NCBI GenBank assembly: GCA_941918925.1
Contig: OW799233.1
Span: 116,573,833-116,637,832, forward strand
DNA: 64,000 nt
Direction of reading: 5' to 3'
Origin: Phyto melanocephala
Lineage: Eukaryota > Arthropoda > Insecta > Diptera > Rhinophoridae
Shown here one piece after another: positions 46,741 through 59,563 of this stretch (position 1 is its first letter; each line of letters begins with the position of its first letter). A program made the position numbers and the translations under genes. The notes below the pieces were generated by a model. It made no database searches. It was not told where the DNA came from and worked only from the letters and a program-made list of their open reading frames with translations.

Positions 46741-49626
46741 TTTATACCCTCCACCAAAAAAATGGTGGGGGTATATTCATTTTGTCATTCCGTTTGTAAC
46801 ACATCGAAATATCCATTTTAGACCCCATTAAGTATATATATTCTGAATCGGGGTTTGATTTTATGACGATCTAGCTATGTCCGTCCGTCTGTCCGTCTGT
46901 TGAAAGCACGATAGAGGTCGCACCGAAAAAGCTAGTGGGCTCAAATTTTGCCAGAATCTTTCTTATAGACAAGGTTTGTTTGGTATTGAAAATGGGCTAA
47001 ATCGGAATATCAGGAAGAGAGTTATAGCTCGAAAAGCAAGAGTAGGTCGAAAAAACCGTGTCCTTCGAACATCGAATAAAATGGAATTGTGTCCAAACAC
47101 CTTAACGTAGACTCATGAAACTTCGAATATACATTTCCTGGGTAAAGACAATATTTCTCTTCGAAAATTATCCAAATCTATGCATTAGGAGAGGAGTTAT
47201 CGATCAAAATGTACGAAAATTTATACCGCACAGTGTATTTTTCGGTATATTTAAAAACAAAAACGTCATAAAAGCAACAAAATTGGATGTACGACTCTGA
47301 AATTTTGCACACTTTGCTTTTTGGTGACACGCTTTCTTGCAACGGAAAATCAATGTGCCACGCCCACTTTTACGCCCACCTCCCATATAACGTTTTAACT
47401 AAAATTCATATAATTTCTCTATTAATAAAGATTTTGGAATAATAAAGGCCTATATTGAAACACCTCAGTTGTACTCATTCGCAAAAATAACTTTGACACG
47501 CCTACTATAACGCCCACTTTTCACGTTATCTACCGTTAATGAAATTTAAAAGCTCATAAAACCGCTAAAATTAGAAGTATGATGATAAATTTTGCTACGT
47601 CTATCCCCCTAGGAAATTTAATTACTATGCCAAAAAATTAAGGTACCACGACCACTTTTACGCCCACCTCCCATATAACGTTTTACCTAAAATTCATATA
47701 ATTTCTCTATTGATAAAGATTTTGGAATAATAAAGGACTATATTGAAACACCTAAGTTGTACTCATTAGCAAAAACAACTTTGACACGCCTACTATAACG
47801 CCCACTTTCACTTTTGAATTGTGGCCAGACGCATAAACGTAGTCATGAAACTTCGGATATATATTTATCGAGTCAAAAGAATATTTTTCCCTGAAAATCG
47901 CTTAAATCTATGAATTAGGAAAAGAGTTATAGATAAAAATGTACGAAAATTTATACCGCACAGTGTATATTTCAAATTTAAAACGTAATAAAACTGACAA
48001 AACTATATGTACGATTCTGAAATATTGCAAACATGGTTTTCTGGTCAAAGTCTTCGTTATAACGGAAAATAGATGTGCCACTCACACTTTTTTCTTTAAA
48101 TTTTTATAAAAATATATTAGTCATATATATTAGCATTTATACATCTTACACTGCGCCATTTATTGTACTGTAGCTAAATATAAGATAAAGATGATAAGAT
48201 AGATGACTCTACTAGCAACTACTAGATGGCATGCTAACAACTTATGCTTATGTTCTCCTGAAGTTATGCTCTATTAAAAATGGGAATTTAGGAAAATTTT
48301 GACCTAAGTAAAAAAATATTATCTCTAAACATTATAAACAATTTATTTTCATGTACTAATGGCTAACAAATTTTAAAATTATACAAAACTTATTTCGTTT
48401 GCAAATCTTTTAAAAGTAAAATGTTATAGAAGTTTAAAAATCAAAATCTTACTGATAAATTTCCCGTTTTAGAAAAATGCAGAGAATGTATATTTCAAAT
48501 CACCCTGTGGCCCTTAAAATTTAACCTTAAATTCACTTTTTTCCTCTTAAATTCATGTAAATTCTCTATGAATAAAGATTTTGGAATACTAAAGGACTAT
48601 ATTGAAATATCTAAGTTATGTTTATTAGCAGAAACTTTATTGACACGCGTATTTTAACGGCCACTTTCATTGAAAGACTAAATTTACGACAACATTTTAC
48701 TAGCATATCGAAGTTATAATGGGTGGTTTAATTTTAAGGGACTATGTTGATTTTGAATAAAGCACCAATTATTTAGGAAATTATTATCATTTATTTTTAT
48801 AATGATAATATTTGTATACTTCAATTATGTATGGAACAAAATATCGGCCAAATGGCCCCCCAACCTAGGCGGCACACCACGATCCGATAGCCCAAATTTT
48901 CAATGACACTGTTGATGCTCGATTGTTGGGCACGATGATGAGTCGAGGTTGCTTGCTCTTTTGCTACGTTATCGTGAAAAACAGCAATGTTTCCCATTCA
49001 ACGAACTAAGATGGCATTCACAGATGTTTTCACATTTCATACAGACCTGCTTTGCAGACATTTAAATATTTTTTACAATTCTCCCGATTGTGGACGAATT
49101 TGAACGATTATGTTGATCAAATGAATAACGAAGTGCACAATATCCATTTTGATTTGAACGCCCATTTTTATAAAAATCTTTAATATTTAAAAGCGTTGCT
49201 CGATTGCGTATCTTTCCACGGTTCAAATTGAGTTAGTCTGAGATTGAGAAATGTCAAATGAAATACAGTCGAAGCCCGGTTTAACGAATGATATATTGTC
49301 AGGCTCTTTCGTTATATCGAAAAGATTTATTTTATAGTAATTTTATTAGGTTAACATAAAAAGATCAAATTATGTTAATTAATATTTATTTTTGCAATAT
49401 CAAATTTTCAAAACTAAAAAAATAAATAAGTTTTGTACGTGTTTACTTTATTTTGTACTCCTTATTTTTTAAAATTAACATAAGATATACAGAAATAAGT
49501 TGAGACTATATATATTTGTACATATATGCCCCAGTTTAAATTCAGTTTATTAAATCGTCCATAATGAAAAATATCTTAGTTAAAAAGCATAAAAAGGTTA
49601 AAATGATAAAAATTTTAAAAAAGTGT

Positions 49627-50850
49627 TTAAAAATAGCTTGCGTTTGGAAAAACTGAACTCAAGAGTCTTATTCCGCGTCTCATGTACACAAATTCTTCTT
49701 GTTGCATATTCTTTGGCAGTGGGATCTCATCTTCCTCGTCAAACTCCAAATTACCGGAATACAATATTTTATTCCAGCACTTTGCTAATGTATCTTGCTT
49801 TAAATTATGCCAAGCCAAAGCAATCATGGATGTTGCATCATAAAGAGTAAAAGGTTTAAAAAAAAAATACAATTTTCTGCTTCAGATGACACCATTTTGG
49901 CTAGAAGAATATTTCTAAATTGTAATTTTACTAAACGAATAGCATTTTGATCCATTGGTTGGATAAGAAGTGTCACGTTTGGAGGTATATAAATTGTCCA
50001 TATTTTTCAATCGTTTGTCAATTTAACAAGCTTTTCTGGAGGAGGGTGACTTGGAGCGTTATCAAGAATTAACAGAGCCTTCATTGCAGATTATTGGATT
50101 CTAAAAAAGTTTAAAACTTTGTTTCGAAATGAGCGCGGCTTTTCAGCCTTTCCAATAAGAAGAGATTTTATCTTTTTTTTTGTGCCGAAGCATTTGCACA
50201 GAGTAGTAAGGTAACTCTTTTTTTTTTGATATTTTCCTTCCTGGAGCTGTAATTTCCCCAGCATGTTCTAATGCTTTGTTAGGAATCATTTTTCAATAAA
50301 GTCCCGTTTCGTCACCATTGAAAAGTACACCATGAGTTAAATGGTTCTTTCTTATAGCATTTTGCAATTCTTGTTTAAATGGTTCTTCTGAATCCTCTCT
50401 TGATGATAAGTTTTCATCGGATTCCTTAAGAAGTCTAATGCCGTATCTTTTTTTGAATCTAGCTAACCAACCATCACCTGTGTTTAACCCACCTTTACAA
50501 AATTTGTTTTGTATTTCAATGGCTTTTGCTTTCAGTGCTATTCCAATTACTGGTACAAACTTCTTCCTTTGATTCAGAAACCAATCGAACAGCTTTGCCT
50601 CCATATTTGGGCACTCACCTTTTTTAAGCGATCGACGGTTCTTTTATCCATATTTGGTAGCTTCTAGATTTCACACAATTTTGTCTGTCATTTTCTTTAA
50701 TGTGCACATTGAAGATTTTGGAATTAAATATTCCTGTGAAATTGCACTAAGGTCTTTTTAAAGTCACCCAAAATTTTCATTTGTTCACTTAAATAAATTC
50801 TTTTTCTGTTTCCCATTCTTAATTTACGCTGAAACTCTTAACAACCTGAT
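49627..50850 (-). pseudogene. pogo-like transposase pseudogene
   Basis: Minus-strand pieces in order: an N-terminal segment near 50850-50640 with stops; 50604-50293, open, with a CENP-B/Tc5 helix-turn-helix domain (FDWFLNQRKK, GGLNTGDGWLARFKKRYGI) and the first DDE box NGDETGLY; then LLILDNAPSHPPPEK near 50066-50040 with the second aspartate; QPMDQNAIR at 49961-49935 with the third; and an acidic C-terminal stretch to 49627. All three catalytic aspartates survive, but stops and frameshifts separate the pieces. Known relatives bind the element's ends through the two helix-turn-helix domains. This copy is dead. Confidence 0.9.
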
Positions 50851-50960
50851 AAAAAAACGTGCTAAAATGCTTTTGGCATCAGCGCATACGCAAATATCAA
50901 ATGAGTATTTATTGAAAAACAAACGGTATTTTACCGTTTTAGGTTCTCTTTTCTATTGTT

Positions 50961-53391
50961 TTTATACCCGCCACCAAAAAAATGGTGGGGGTATATTCAT
51001 TTTGTCATTCCGTTTGTAACACATCGAAATATCCATTTTAGACCCCATAAAGTATATATATTCTGAATCAGGGTTTGATTTGATGATGATCTAGCTATGT
51101 CCGTCCGTCTGTTGAAAGCACGATAGAGGTCGCACCGAAAAAGCTAGGGGCTCAAATTTTGCCAGAATCTTTCTTATAGACAAGGTTTGTTTGGTATTGA
51201 AAATGGGCTAAATCAGAATATTAGGAAGAGAGTTATAGCTCGTAAAGCAAGAGTAGGTCGAAAAAACCGTGTCCGTCGAACATCGAATAAAATGGAATTG
51301 TGTCCAAACGCATTGACGTAGACTCATGAAACTTCAAATATATATTTCCGGAGTAAAAACAATATTCTCCCACGAAAATTATCTAAATCTACGCATTAGG
51401 AGAGGAGTTATCGATCAAAATGTACGAAAATTTATACCGCACAGTGTATTTTTCGGTATATTTAGAAACAAAAACGTCATAAAAGCAACAAAATTGGATG
51501 TACGACTCTGAAATTTGGCACACTTTACTTTTTGGTGAAAGGCTTTTCTGTAACGGAAAATCAATGTGCCACGCCCACTTTAACGTACACCTCCCATATA
51601 ACGCTTTACCCAAAATTCATATAATTTCTCTATTAATATTGATTTTGGAATAATAAAGGGCTATATTAAAACATCTAAGTTGTACTCATTCCCAAAAACA
51701 ACTTTGACAAGCCTACTATAACGCCCACTTTTCACGTTATCTACCGTTAATGAAATTTAAAAGCTCATAAAACCGCCAAAATTAGAGGTATGATGATAAA
51801 ATTTGCTACGTATATCCCCCTAGGCAATGTCATTACTGTGCCAAAAAATTAACGTGCCACGCCCACTTTTACTCCCACCTCCCATATAACGTTTTAACTA
51901 AAATTCATATAATTCCTCTGTTAATAAAGATTTGGAAATAATAAAGGGCTATATTGAAATATCTCAGTTGTTATCATTAGCAAAAATAACTTTGACACGC
52001 CTACTATAACGCCCACTTTTGACATTATCTACCGTTAATGAAATTTAAAAGCTCATAAACCCGCCAAAATTAGAGGTATGATGATAAAATTTGCTACTTT
52101 TATCCTTCTAGTCAATGTCATTACTGTGCCAGAAAATTAAGGTGCCACGCCCACTTTTACGCCCACCTCCCATATAAGGTTTTACCTAAAATTCATATAA
52201 TTTCTCTATTAATAATGATTTTGAAAGAATAAAGGACTATATTGAAATATCTAAGTTATACTCATTAGAAAAAACAGCTTTGACACGCTTCTATAACGCC
52301 CACTTTTCACGTTATCTACCGTTAATGAAATTTAAAAGCTCATAAACCCGCCAAAATTAGAGGTATGATGATAAAATTTGCTACTTTTATCCTTCTAGTC
52401 AATGTCATTGTTGTGTCAAAAAGTTTAAGTGACACGCACACTTTAACGCCTACTTCCCATATAACGGTTTATCTTAAATTCATTTAATTTCTCTATTGAC
52501 AAAGTTTTTGGGAAAATAAAGGACTATATTGAAATATCTAAGTTGTATTTATTAGCAGAAACTTTATTGACACGCCTACTTTAACGCCCACTATCACTAA
52601 AAGACTAAATTTACGAAAACATTTTAGTATCATATCGAAGTTATTAAGGGTGGTTAAGTTTTAAGGGCCGATGTTGTTTTTAAATAAAACACAAATTATT
52701 TAAGAAATTATTATCATTTCTTTTTATAATGATAATATTTGTATGGTTCAATTATGTATTTAACAAAATATCGGCCAAATGGCCCCCCATCCTTGGCGCC
52801 ACTCCTCTATCTGATGGTCCAAATTTTCAATGACAATGTTGATGCTCAATTGTTGGGCATGATGATGAGTCGAGGTTGACTGCTCTTTTGCCACACTATC
52901 GCAAAAAACAGCAATGGTTCCCATTCAACGAACTAAGAAGGCATTTACAGATTTTCTAACATTTTATACAGACCTGTTTTGCAGAAATTTAAATTTTTCT
53001 TACAATTCTCCCGATTGTGGACGAATTTGAACAATTATGTTGATCAAAAGAATTACGAAGTGCACAAAATGCATTTTGATTTGAAAGCCCATTTTTATAA
53101 AAAACCTGAATAACTTTAAAGCGTTGCTCTTTCCACGGATCAAATTGAGTAAGTTTGAGATTGAGAAATGTCAAATGCAGAAAACAAATTAAAAGATTAG
53201 GTGTAATTCACCTTCAACATGGGCCCTTAAAAATCAACCACCCTCTACAAAGAAAGTGATACATATTTTATTATAAAGAGATTATTCCATAGCGATTAAC
53301 AAAATAATAAATATTGTGCTTTAAATGTACACAAAATTGGTGGTGGGTATAAAAGATTCGGCACAGCCGAATATAGTGCTCTTACTTGTTT
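50961..53391 (+). mobile_element. HINE copy 5, nested in the pogo-like element
   Basis: TTTATACCCGCCACCA at the 5' end, a short GTCCGTCCGTCTG tract, five GCCCAC-type modules, a captured mariner derivative (52645-53245) and an intact 3' hairpin with tail CTTACTTGTTT. It lies in the pogo-like element, which lies in HINE copy 4, so the HINE family was active before and after the pogo insertion. Confidence 0.85.
52645..53245 (-). mobile_element. captured mariner derivative in HINE copy 5
   Basis: The TIR-like ends AAGGGTGGTTAAGTTTTAAG and the complement of AAAATCAACCACCCTC, with the helix-turn-helix relic (FYKNGLSNQNAFCALRNSF) in one open minus-strand frame near 53110-53050. Confidence 0.75.
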
Positions 53392-53812
53392 AATAACATG
53401 TAAATATTTACACACATTTTTTATTTGTTTTATTTTTAGCGTTTACTTTTTGTTTGAGTTTTTGCCCTGCATTCGTTATACCGGGTATAAGTTTTTTGAT
53501 ATGTTCGTAATATAAGGTAGTCAATGTAAAATTTTTGATCGTACGTTATATCGCGTTTTCGTTAAGTCGAGTGTTCACTATACCGGGCTTTGACTGTACA
53601 AGAAAAAAGTTGAAGTTTAGATGTGGTTCACCTTAAACATGGGCCCTTAAAATTTAACCACCCTCTACAAAGAAGGTGATACATATTTTATTATAAAGAG
53701 ATTATTCTATAGCGATTAACAAAATAATAAATGTTGTGGTTTAAATGTACACAAAATTAGTGGTGGGTATAAAAAATTCGGCACAGCCGAATATAGTGCT
53801 CTTACTTGTTTA

Positions 53813-54853
53813 ACAAACGATATCATTTTTAACATTGACAAAATTTAATTTTTTTTAACTTAATACACGAAATAGAGGAAACATAAAGGAAATTTTATTT
53901 TAAAGAAATTAATTTATAAAAATCAACTCAAAAATTTAAATGTGTTTTGTTGAAAAACGATTAAAAACGACATAAGCAGTTTTTTTATAACCACAGAAAT
54001 AATTAAATTCTATTATAATTATTATTATATAAATATAATAAATTATATAATTATATAAATTCATATAGTAATAATTTTTATCGAATAAGAGGAGAAAACA
54101 TTTTTGTCTCAATTTTTAACAACTATAATTCTATAGATATTTGAGATGTTTATTGAAACTACCTGATTGCAGTGGCCCGGCTTCCAGCAAGCCTTCACCC
54201 TATACTCCTCTAAGATTCCTTTCAAAGCCGTTCTACAATCATGACCTTAAGAGCCCCTAGCGATATTGCCTCTTTTTTTAAGACTTTTTTAAAATTAATG
54301 GAAATGTCAATACAATAAATCAAATTGACAAACTTGGCTGATTACTCATGTGTAACATATTAATTTTTGTAGGAGAATTTTCCTGGATAACACATTTTTT
54401 AGAATAAGATTAATAAAAAGTTATTTAAAACATAATGAATATGCAAGTACCTTTAAATAACACAAAAAAAATATTTTCAAATTATTATACTAATAAAATA
54501 CAAAATTTATACCACAAACAGTGTAATGTCATAATTTTTCAAAAATTAAAAAACTAAAAAGAAATAAAAAAAATTTTAAAATAATGTATTGTTTACTAAC
54601 ATTTTTGAATATCTTTCAAAATTGTAAATATTATGAAAATATGACAATACAAAACTAAGGACATCTTATGAATTCACCAATTATGTCTGCAATGCAAATT
54701 TTAAGATATCTTAATGTTGCTTTAAGAAAGATTAATTATTCGTCTTCTTTCCAACACCGGTTTTCGATTTTTCCAAATAGTTGTTAGATTACCTTATTTT
54801 TCAGTTAATAATTTAAAGACCGGTTTTATCCAAACAAATAATAATACAACAAG
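53813..54853. other. intergenic, no gene recognised
   Basis: AT-rich DNA with an ATTATATAAAT-rich stretch near 54015-54060. A short GC-richer patch at 54165-54280 is not identified. Confidence 0.4.
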
Positions 54854-56754
54854 GGGACCTAAGGGTAAAAACACAATATTCACTTTTTTTTTTTGATGTG
54901 GACAACATCTGAGCATCGAATGAGACTGATCCCATGCCCCAAAAGTGTTCCCTATCAGAGATATGCGCGTTTTATAAAAGTGAAGTCGACGATTCTTAGC
55001 GTCCTAACGGTAAAATATATTTATTTTCATTTTTTTTCCCCTACTAAATTAACAAAGTAATCGACGGTTCTTGCGAATTGGTTCCTTAGAACTTGACGGT
55101 ACCAGTCCTTTTTTTTTCGATTTCTTCTTAACGTCTGCTGCCTCCACTTCTTGAGGATTGTCCACTTTCTCCAAATCCTCCTCTTCGTTTCCATTTCCAG
55201 AGACCAAAGGAAGAGGATCAACCGAATCTTTTTTTGAATCGTCAAAACATAAACCCCGGATCTCTTTATACAAGTATCATTGACGCTTCATCGATAGCCC
55301 TGGTGACGGAATTATAACTTCTACGGAATTTAAGTCATCAAAACTGATATTGTTACTTAGATGTATGTTTCCAATTATGCTGGCTGAACTCTCAAAGAGT
55401 TTACATTGCACTGGTGACTGAGCAATAAATACAAAGTGATGATTCCAACTAAAGTTTTATATTTAGTGAAGTATTCGTCCCATTTTTTCCACTCAACAAC
55501 AGGCTCACTTGATTTTGGAAGTCGAATAGGTACAGGAACATTAAATCCATTACGAGATGATTTTCTAGCACAATCAACTACATCCATGAAGCAGTCGACA
55601 TTAGTTTGGGCATATTTTGATTTAAAAACTCCGAATAAACGATCAGGTGAAAACTTTGTATGTCCGGTTAACAAAAAGTTCAATTCAACTGAATCACATC
55701 TGGAAGTATTGGCAAGGTGTTGTAAATATCGTATCATCGCATTGTTTTTATTTTGTGAAACACATTTATCAGCGAATATCACTAATTTTTTAGTTGAATG
55801 CACTTCTCGTAGGTAGTAATCAAGCATTGATATTACTGATTCGATTAGATTTTAGTAGCGTTTAATTCCTATTGTACACAGGAAGAAGTACATATCACGG
55901 TATATCGGCAAACTTCGAAAATAATATATCTGATTGTACCGTTTCTTCATAGCTCGCGATCGATCATTAACTTTTGACCTGAACATTGCATCATCACGGT
56001 GAGCTGCCAGATGTGCGAGAATAATAAAATCTTGGGATTCCATATCTAAATTCATGAGAGACGTACGAAAATCTACAGCTATCTTCTCAGGGATCACTTC
56101 ACTGCATTGATTTGAACAACACGGAGGTATTTCTAAACCATACAATCGAGCAACTACCTATTCTTCGCTTAAATCAAGATCAGATTTATCAAGGTACATA
56201 TTATCGGTATCATCTTCAGAGTCACTATCCGATAATTCTGAGAAGTGATCGTCATCATCCTTGTCATCAGGGAAGCGATAAAGTAAATCTACTTCTTCGA
56301 ATTCGTCCACTATTTAATCCTAAAACAAACAGTAAGAATGTTATCAGTTTTAAATTATTTTCGCGAATAACATAATAAGGTTATGTGAAAAAATTTTCGT
56401 ACTAACAGAGTGATATTCACGATTAAAACGAATTATAAATCAGTATTTATTATATTTCACAATTAATAATTTCAGAAAATAAAGCTGGATTCGAAAAAAC
56501 GCGATCAAAATTGATATCAAACTCATGGAAACAGCGCGCTAAGTAGAAAACAGTAAAAACTAACTACTCAAAACAAGAGGTAGGGACGACCTACGCGCGT
56601 TTGACCAACCAAAGGTTGACCAATACGTTCCGGACGTCATGAGATGTGAGACCAATACCAACACGCTCAGTTATACACAGTACACCAAAGATACACGTAT
56701 TTAAATCTTTAAAATGGCTCTCCTGAACAAAACCTGTTTTTACCCTTAGGTCCC
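54854..56754 (-). mobile_element. 20-bp-TIR DNA transposon with a DUF7869-like protein
   Basis: The terminal 20 bp GGGACCTAAGGGTAAAAACA at 54854-54873 is repeated perfectly inverted at 56735-56754. Between them the minus strand carries a broken gene with an acidic N-terminus, a conserved N-terminal block and a DDE-like domain. No convincing target duplication was found (the left flank ends ACAACAAG; the right begins TTTTTATT). The superfamily is not assigned: the GGG terminus is compatible with several groups. It is an internally deleted copy of about 1.9 kb. Confidence 0.75.
55375..56310 (-). pseudogene. DUF7869-like transposase relic
   Basis: Read on the minus strand: an acidic start (VDEFEEVDLLYRFPDDKDDD, then SDSDSEDDTD) ending in an in-frame stop near 56158; GLEIPPCCSNQCSEVIP through DMYFFLCTIGIKRY (56145-55852); then, after a deletion and frame change, ADKCVSQNKNNAMIRYLQHL, GHTKFSPDRLFGVFKSKY and VVEWKKWDEYFTKY (55827-55375). 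The order and the DxCxxQNKNN / GHTKFxPDxxFG motifs match the DUF7869 family of metazoan transposon-encoded proteins, whose chemistry I infer to be RNase H-like. A lysine-rich minus-strand frame at 55273-55049 may be the tail. Confidence 0.7.
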
Positions 56755-56869
56755 TTTTTATTTTTCGCGTCACATATACACTTTTTGAAATATTTTCAAT
56801 TGTTTTTAGTTATTTTTTCTAACAGGAACACACGTTTTTATAAACGATTTGTATTTACACTGTTCATCA
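56755..56869. other. short spacer
   Basis: AT-rich DNA between the DUF7869-like element and the anonymous duplicated segment. Nothing recognised. Confidence 0.3.
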
Positions 56870-57680
56870 CATTTGTTTGTTTGTTAGACTTTGTTTTCAC
56901 ATCCTTAACAAAATGTTTAAATTTACCTGATGTATCAGGCCAGAAATAAATATTACAATTAAAAAAATACTTAAATTGCTGGTATATTTACAACAAACGT
57001 AAGGAAAGCCTTAAAAAATTATACATCTTTAAAATAACCGGTTTATTATACAAAAAAGCCGGTAAATTTGATATTTTAGGAGTAGCATTTATATTTTTTT
57101 CAAGAGTATAGTGAATTTTCTCATTTTTATCGGGTGATTATGATTGGGATATTTATAAGTTATTTAATTTTAGGGAAGCATTTAATTCGAAAACAAATTT
57201 AGTCTGAATAAAATTTTGGACCTCAGTGTTTAAAAATTTTTGTTTTAATCAAATACATAGATAAACAAAAAGGAATACTATATTCGGTAGTGCGGAATCA
57301 TATATACCCTTTATCATCGTGTACATAAGTATTGCAAAACTCCAATAAAGACCTAATCGTAGTGTACTTAGGTTTCAGATTTTATGTCCATTTTGTTTTA
57401 AAGTCATCTGGGATTAGAATTTGTATATGGTTCACTGTATTCTACCAATGAATCCCTTTCACTTGCTACTAAAGAGTCGCGTTAAATGTTCTAGAAGTTA
57501 TATGTTCTCCATAACAGTAGTTCCAATCGCTATATTGCAGTGTAAACATAAATAACAACACACAGCTTTGTTAGTGTTAATGTTATTAAGCAAAATAAAA
57601 TATCAAAACAACAAGAGAAAATTAAATAAAGAAACGGTAAATGATAGAAAAAAAAATTGAGTACAATATAATACATACAA
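56870..57680. repeat. anonymous duplicated segment X, copy 1 (partner 61930-62834)
   Basis: Aligns in the same orientation with 61930-62834 and continues after HINE copy 6 at 59589-59602. It includes matching blocks such as TTATACATCTTTAAAATAAC and CATAAACAAAAAGGAATACT. The part from about 57266 to 57480 resembles the 3' end of an S-type DINE-1-like element (ATTCGGTAGTGCGGAAT). A short minus-strand frame at 56929-56883 (GKFKHFVKDVKTK) recurs in copy 2 as GKLKRFVEDVKTK; whether it is an exon is unknown. Confidence 0.75.
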
Positions 57681-59563
57681 CAAGTAAGAGCACTATATTC
57701 GGCTGTGCCGAATCTTTTATACCCACCACCAATTTTGTGTACATTTAAAGCACAATATTTATTATCTTGTTAATCGCTATGGAATAATCTCTTTATAATA
57801 AAATATATATCTCTTTCTTTATAGACGTTGGTTAAATTTTAAGGGCCCATGTTGGAAATGAACTACACCTAGTCTTTAAATTTGTTTTCTACACTTCACT
57901 TGACATTTCTCAATCTCAAACTTACTCAATTTGATCCGAGGAAAGATACGGAAATGAGCAACGCTTTAAAGTTATTCAGGTTTTTTATAAAAATGGGCGT
58001 TCAAATTAAAATGCATTTTGTGCACTTCGTAACTCTTTTGATCAACATAATCATTCAAATTCGTCCACAATCGGGAGAATTGTAACAAATATTTAAATTT
58101 CTGCAAAACAGGTCTGTAAAAAATGTAAGAAAATCTGTGAATGCCTTCTTAGTTCGTTGAATGGGCACCATTGCTGTTTTTTGCGATAGTGTGGCAAAAG
58201 AGCAGCCAACCTCGCCTCATCATCATGCCTAACAATTGAGCATCAACATTGTCATTGAAAATTTGGAACATCAGATAGATGAGTGGCGCCAAGGACGGGG
58301 GGGGGCATTTGGCAGATATTTTGTTAAATACGTAATTGAACCATACAAATATTATAATTACAAAAAGAAATAATAATAATTTCCTAAATAATTTGTTTTT
58401 TATTTAAACTTAACATCGGCCCTTAAAATTTAACCACCCTTTATAACTTCGATATGCTACTAAAATGCTTTTGTAAATGAAGTCTTTCAATGAAAGTAGG
58501 CGTTAAAGTAGGCGTATCAATAAAGTTTCGGCTAATAAATACAACTTAGATATTTCAATATAGTCCTTTATTTTCCCAAAAAATTTGTCAATAGAGAAAT
58601 TACATGAATTTAGGACAAACTGTTATTTGGGAGGTAGGCGTTAAAGTGGGCGTGTCACTTTTTGGCACAACAATTACATTGTTAAGAAGGATATATGTAG
58701 CAAATTTCATCATCATACCTCTAATTTTGGCGGTCTTATGAGCTTTTAAATTTCATTAACGGTACATAAGGTGAAAAGTGGGCGTTACAGTAGGCGTGTC
58801 AAAGTTGTTTTTGCTAATGAGTACAACTTAGATGTTTCAATATAGTCCTTTATTATTCCAAAATCTATATTAATTGAGAAATTATATGAATTTTGGGTAA
58901 AGCGTTATATGGGAGATGGGCGTAAAAGTGGGCGTGGCACATTTATTTTCCGTTACAAAAAGGCTTCTCAATTAAAAACAAAGTGTGCAAAATTTCAGAG
59001 TCGTACATCGAATTTTGTTGCTTTTATGACGTTTTTGTTTTTAAATATACCGAAAAATACACTGTGCGGTATAAATTTTCGTACATTTTGATCGATAACT
59101 CCTCTCCTAATGCGTAGATTTAGATAATTTTCGGGGAAAAATATTGTTTTTACTCAGGAAATATATATTCGAAGTTTCATGAGTCTACGTTAATGCGTTT
59201 GGACATAATTCCATTTTATTCGATGTTCGAAGGACACGGTTTTTTCGACCTACTCTTGCTTTTCGAGCTATAACTCTGTTCCTTATACTCCGATTTAGCC
59301 TATTTTCAATACCAAATAAACCATGTCTACAGGAAAGATTCTGGCAAAATTTGAGCCCCCTAGCTTTTTCGGTGCGACCTCTATCGTGCTTTCAACAGAC
59401 GGACAGACGGACAGACGGACGGGCATAGCTAGATCGTCATCAAATCAAACCCTGATTCAGAATATATATACTTTATGGGGTCTAAAATGGATATTTCGAT
59501 GTGTTACAAACGGAATGACAAAATGAATATACCGCCACCATTTTTTTGGTGGCGGGTATAAAA
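57679..59563 (-). mobile_element. HINE copy 6, full length, between 28-bp direct repeats
   Basis: The 3' end is at the left (AACAAGTAAGAGCAC plus hairpin) and the 5' end at the right (CCGCCACCA / TGGTGGCGGGTATAA), with the GTCCGTCTGTCC tract near 59396-59425. A captured mariner derivative lies at about 57824-58441. The 28 bp at 57653-57680 are repeated exactly at 59561-59588 and overlap the element ends by a few A-rich bases. The paralogous site at 62796-62826 has the sequence only once. Confidence 0.9.
57824..58441 (+). mobile_element. captured mariner derivative in HINE copy 6
   Basis: TA-GACGTTGGTTAAATTTTAAG at the left and CCTTAAAATTTAACCACCCT at the right. The left TIR carries substitutions. 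Same truncated transposase relic as in the other copies. Confidence 0.75.

Larger units (their letters stand above)
49266..53596 (-). mobile_element. pogo/Tigger-like transposon inserted in HINE copy 4
   Basis: The ends CAGTCGAAGCCCGGTTTAAC and the complement of ACTATACCGGGCTTTGACTG are inverted repeats beginning CAGT, flanked by TA (49264-49265 and 53597-53598). In HINE copy 1 the intact site reads AAATACAAG. GTTATATCGAAA-type subterminal motifs occur at both ends. It encodes a broken DDE_1-class transposase on the minus strand, and HINE copy 5 is inserted upstream of that gene. CAG termini, TA targets and a CENP-B-like protein define the pogo group. Confidence 0.9.
46741..53812 (+). mobile_element. 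HINE copy 4, interrupted by a pogo-like element
   Basis: The 5' end TTTATACCCTCCACCA lies at 46741 and the 3' end ATTCGGC-ACA-GCCGAAT plus CTTACTTGTTT ends at 53812. The element is split at TA 49264-49265 by the pogo-like insert and resumes at 53597. Without the insert it is about 2.7 kb and nearly identical in layout to copy 1. It has the extra block 48110-48660 with CTACTAGATGGCATGC-type sequence and the C-rich tract near 48855. Confidence 0.85.
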
